A DNA stretch of 64,000 bases, taken from positions 124,757 to 188,756 of the forward strand of contig JANPWX010000653.1 of NCBI GenBank assembly GCA_024734555.1, written 5' to 3'. The DNA is from Trochalopteron elliotii (Eukaryota; Chordata; Aves; Passeriformes; Leiothrichidae). The number at the start of each line of letters is the position of its first letter. The first letter of the stretch is position 1. Below the pieces are notes generated by a model, which did no database searches, had not been told where the DNA came from, and saw only the letters and a program-made list of their open reading frames with translations. Both the position numbers and the translations under genes were made by a program. Positions 63,061 through 64,000 of this stretch are shown here, piece by piece.

Positions 63061-64000
63061 GTGCGTAGTGAAGGCACGTACACTTGCAGAACTTTTAAAA
63101 TAATAAAATACTTGTTACGATCCACAAGTTATAACTGAACAGCCCGGGCTTTAGAAGTCAGAAGGGATGCTGTGTTTCCAGTGACCTTTGTGGTGCAAGC
63201 GGCGCTGGCTCCGCTGTTTCCGTCTCTTTGCGTAACTTTGTGGATTGCACTTATGAGGGCTTGGAAGTGAATATGCTTAGATCTGATAGAAAGGAAAATT
63301 CCTCTGGGTATTATCATCCTATTATCCTATTCTGTAAGCAATTTACTCCGAAGGTTTTGTTTGGTTGTTTTTTTTTTCACCTGAAGTATAATTTGCAAAC
63401 ATGTTTCAACTGCATGTAAAAGAAAGATCATGGTGTTGAAACTAAGCTCTGTCAGGTAACAAATTCTAATTAAAGACTGAAATGCGGAAGCAGTAATCAC
63501 ATTAACAGTGTAGCATATGGAACAAAATGAAATTGAAATCAGATGCCCTCTCAAATCCTCCTTAACAGACAGCAACCGGGTAAGGAGGACTCTTCAAAAA
63601 TGCTTGCAAAGCCCCAAGAAGATTAAATGAACGGAAGCTGAGGTTTTTAAAGTTCAAACAGGAAGCAAATAGTATGTTTTTGACATGAAGAAGCTTTCTA
63701 ATGTTTGTGGTCAGTTCCTCATATTTGGAAGTTTTATAATGGATTTGAGAGAGCAAGGTGCAGGAATTTAAAGGTTAAGTTTTGATGTGACTGGGATTAG
63801 GAAGAAAGAATGTGTGATTTAACTGGTTCAATATGGGTTTAAAATTTAGTAAATACAAGCTACAAAGTCACATGAACATTTGAGATTCAGGATCTGTCAA
63901 AAAAGGAAGATTTTCAGTTAAATTACTAAGGTAATTGCAAAGTCATGAGCAAGGATATCTTGAAGTTAGGTGAACTGGAACTCAAAATAAATTTTCAGCC
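63061..64000. other. AT-rich upstream flank of ADRA2C
   Basis: Beyond the CpG island the sequence returns to the AT-rich background. No exon, repeat or further promoter signal is recognised. Distal promoter elements could lie here, but nothing specific can be pointed to. Confidence 0.5.

Noticed and set aside
1..64000. tRNA, rRNA, CRISPR array or bacterial-type operon
   Set aside because: I looked for a GGTTCGAATCC-type tRNA box, regularly spaced repeats and tightly packed ORFs and saw none. The sequence is plainly vertebrate nuclear DNA.

Overview
This is vertebrate nuclear DNA, most likely from a bird. There is one intact gene in 64 kb, interspersed repeats are sparse, and those I recognise are short decayed CR1 (chicken repeat 1) LINE tails. 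One further block looks like an avian LTR-type repeat. There are no closely packed ORFs, ribosome-binding sites or operons. I cannot name the species; a songbird is possible but unproven.

The only gene I can support is at the right end on the minus strand (61043-62377). It is a complete, intronless alpha-2C adrenergic receptor, ADRA2C, of 444 residues, with every hallmark of an aminergic class A GPCR. It lies in a GC- and CpG-rich island. A 400-base run of N (62431-62830) removes part of the sequence upstream of its start codon. A probable 3' UTR runs left from the stop codon, with a candidate AATAAA at 60440-60445. A TATAAA lies at 63045-63050 near the far edge of the island.

The other 60 kb, on the 3' side of the receptor gene, is AT-rich sequence in which I find no convincing coding exon, tRNA, rRNA, CRISPR array or intact transposon. 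It holds five recognisable CR1 remnants (about 391-784, 25193-25300, 30591-30740, 50111-50395, 52282-52445), one doubtful CR1-like piece (40262-40430), one probable LTR-type remnant (38650-39078), homopolymer runs, and A/C- or T/G-rich simple repeats. It also holds an apparent excess of short perfect inverted repeats, two of them back to back at 50434-50481. This is what a gene desert beside a developmentally or neurally regulated receptor gene is expected to look like. If the window has hidden function it is most likely in non-coding regulatory elements, and a few motif-dense candidates are listed.

I found no new multi-gene system. The longest ORFs outside ADRA2C (147-163 codons) are near what chance allows in this much AT-rich DNA.
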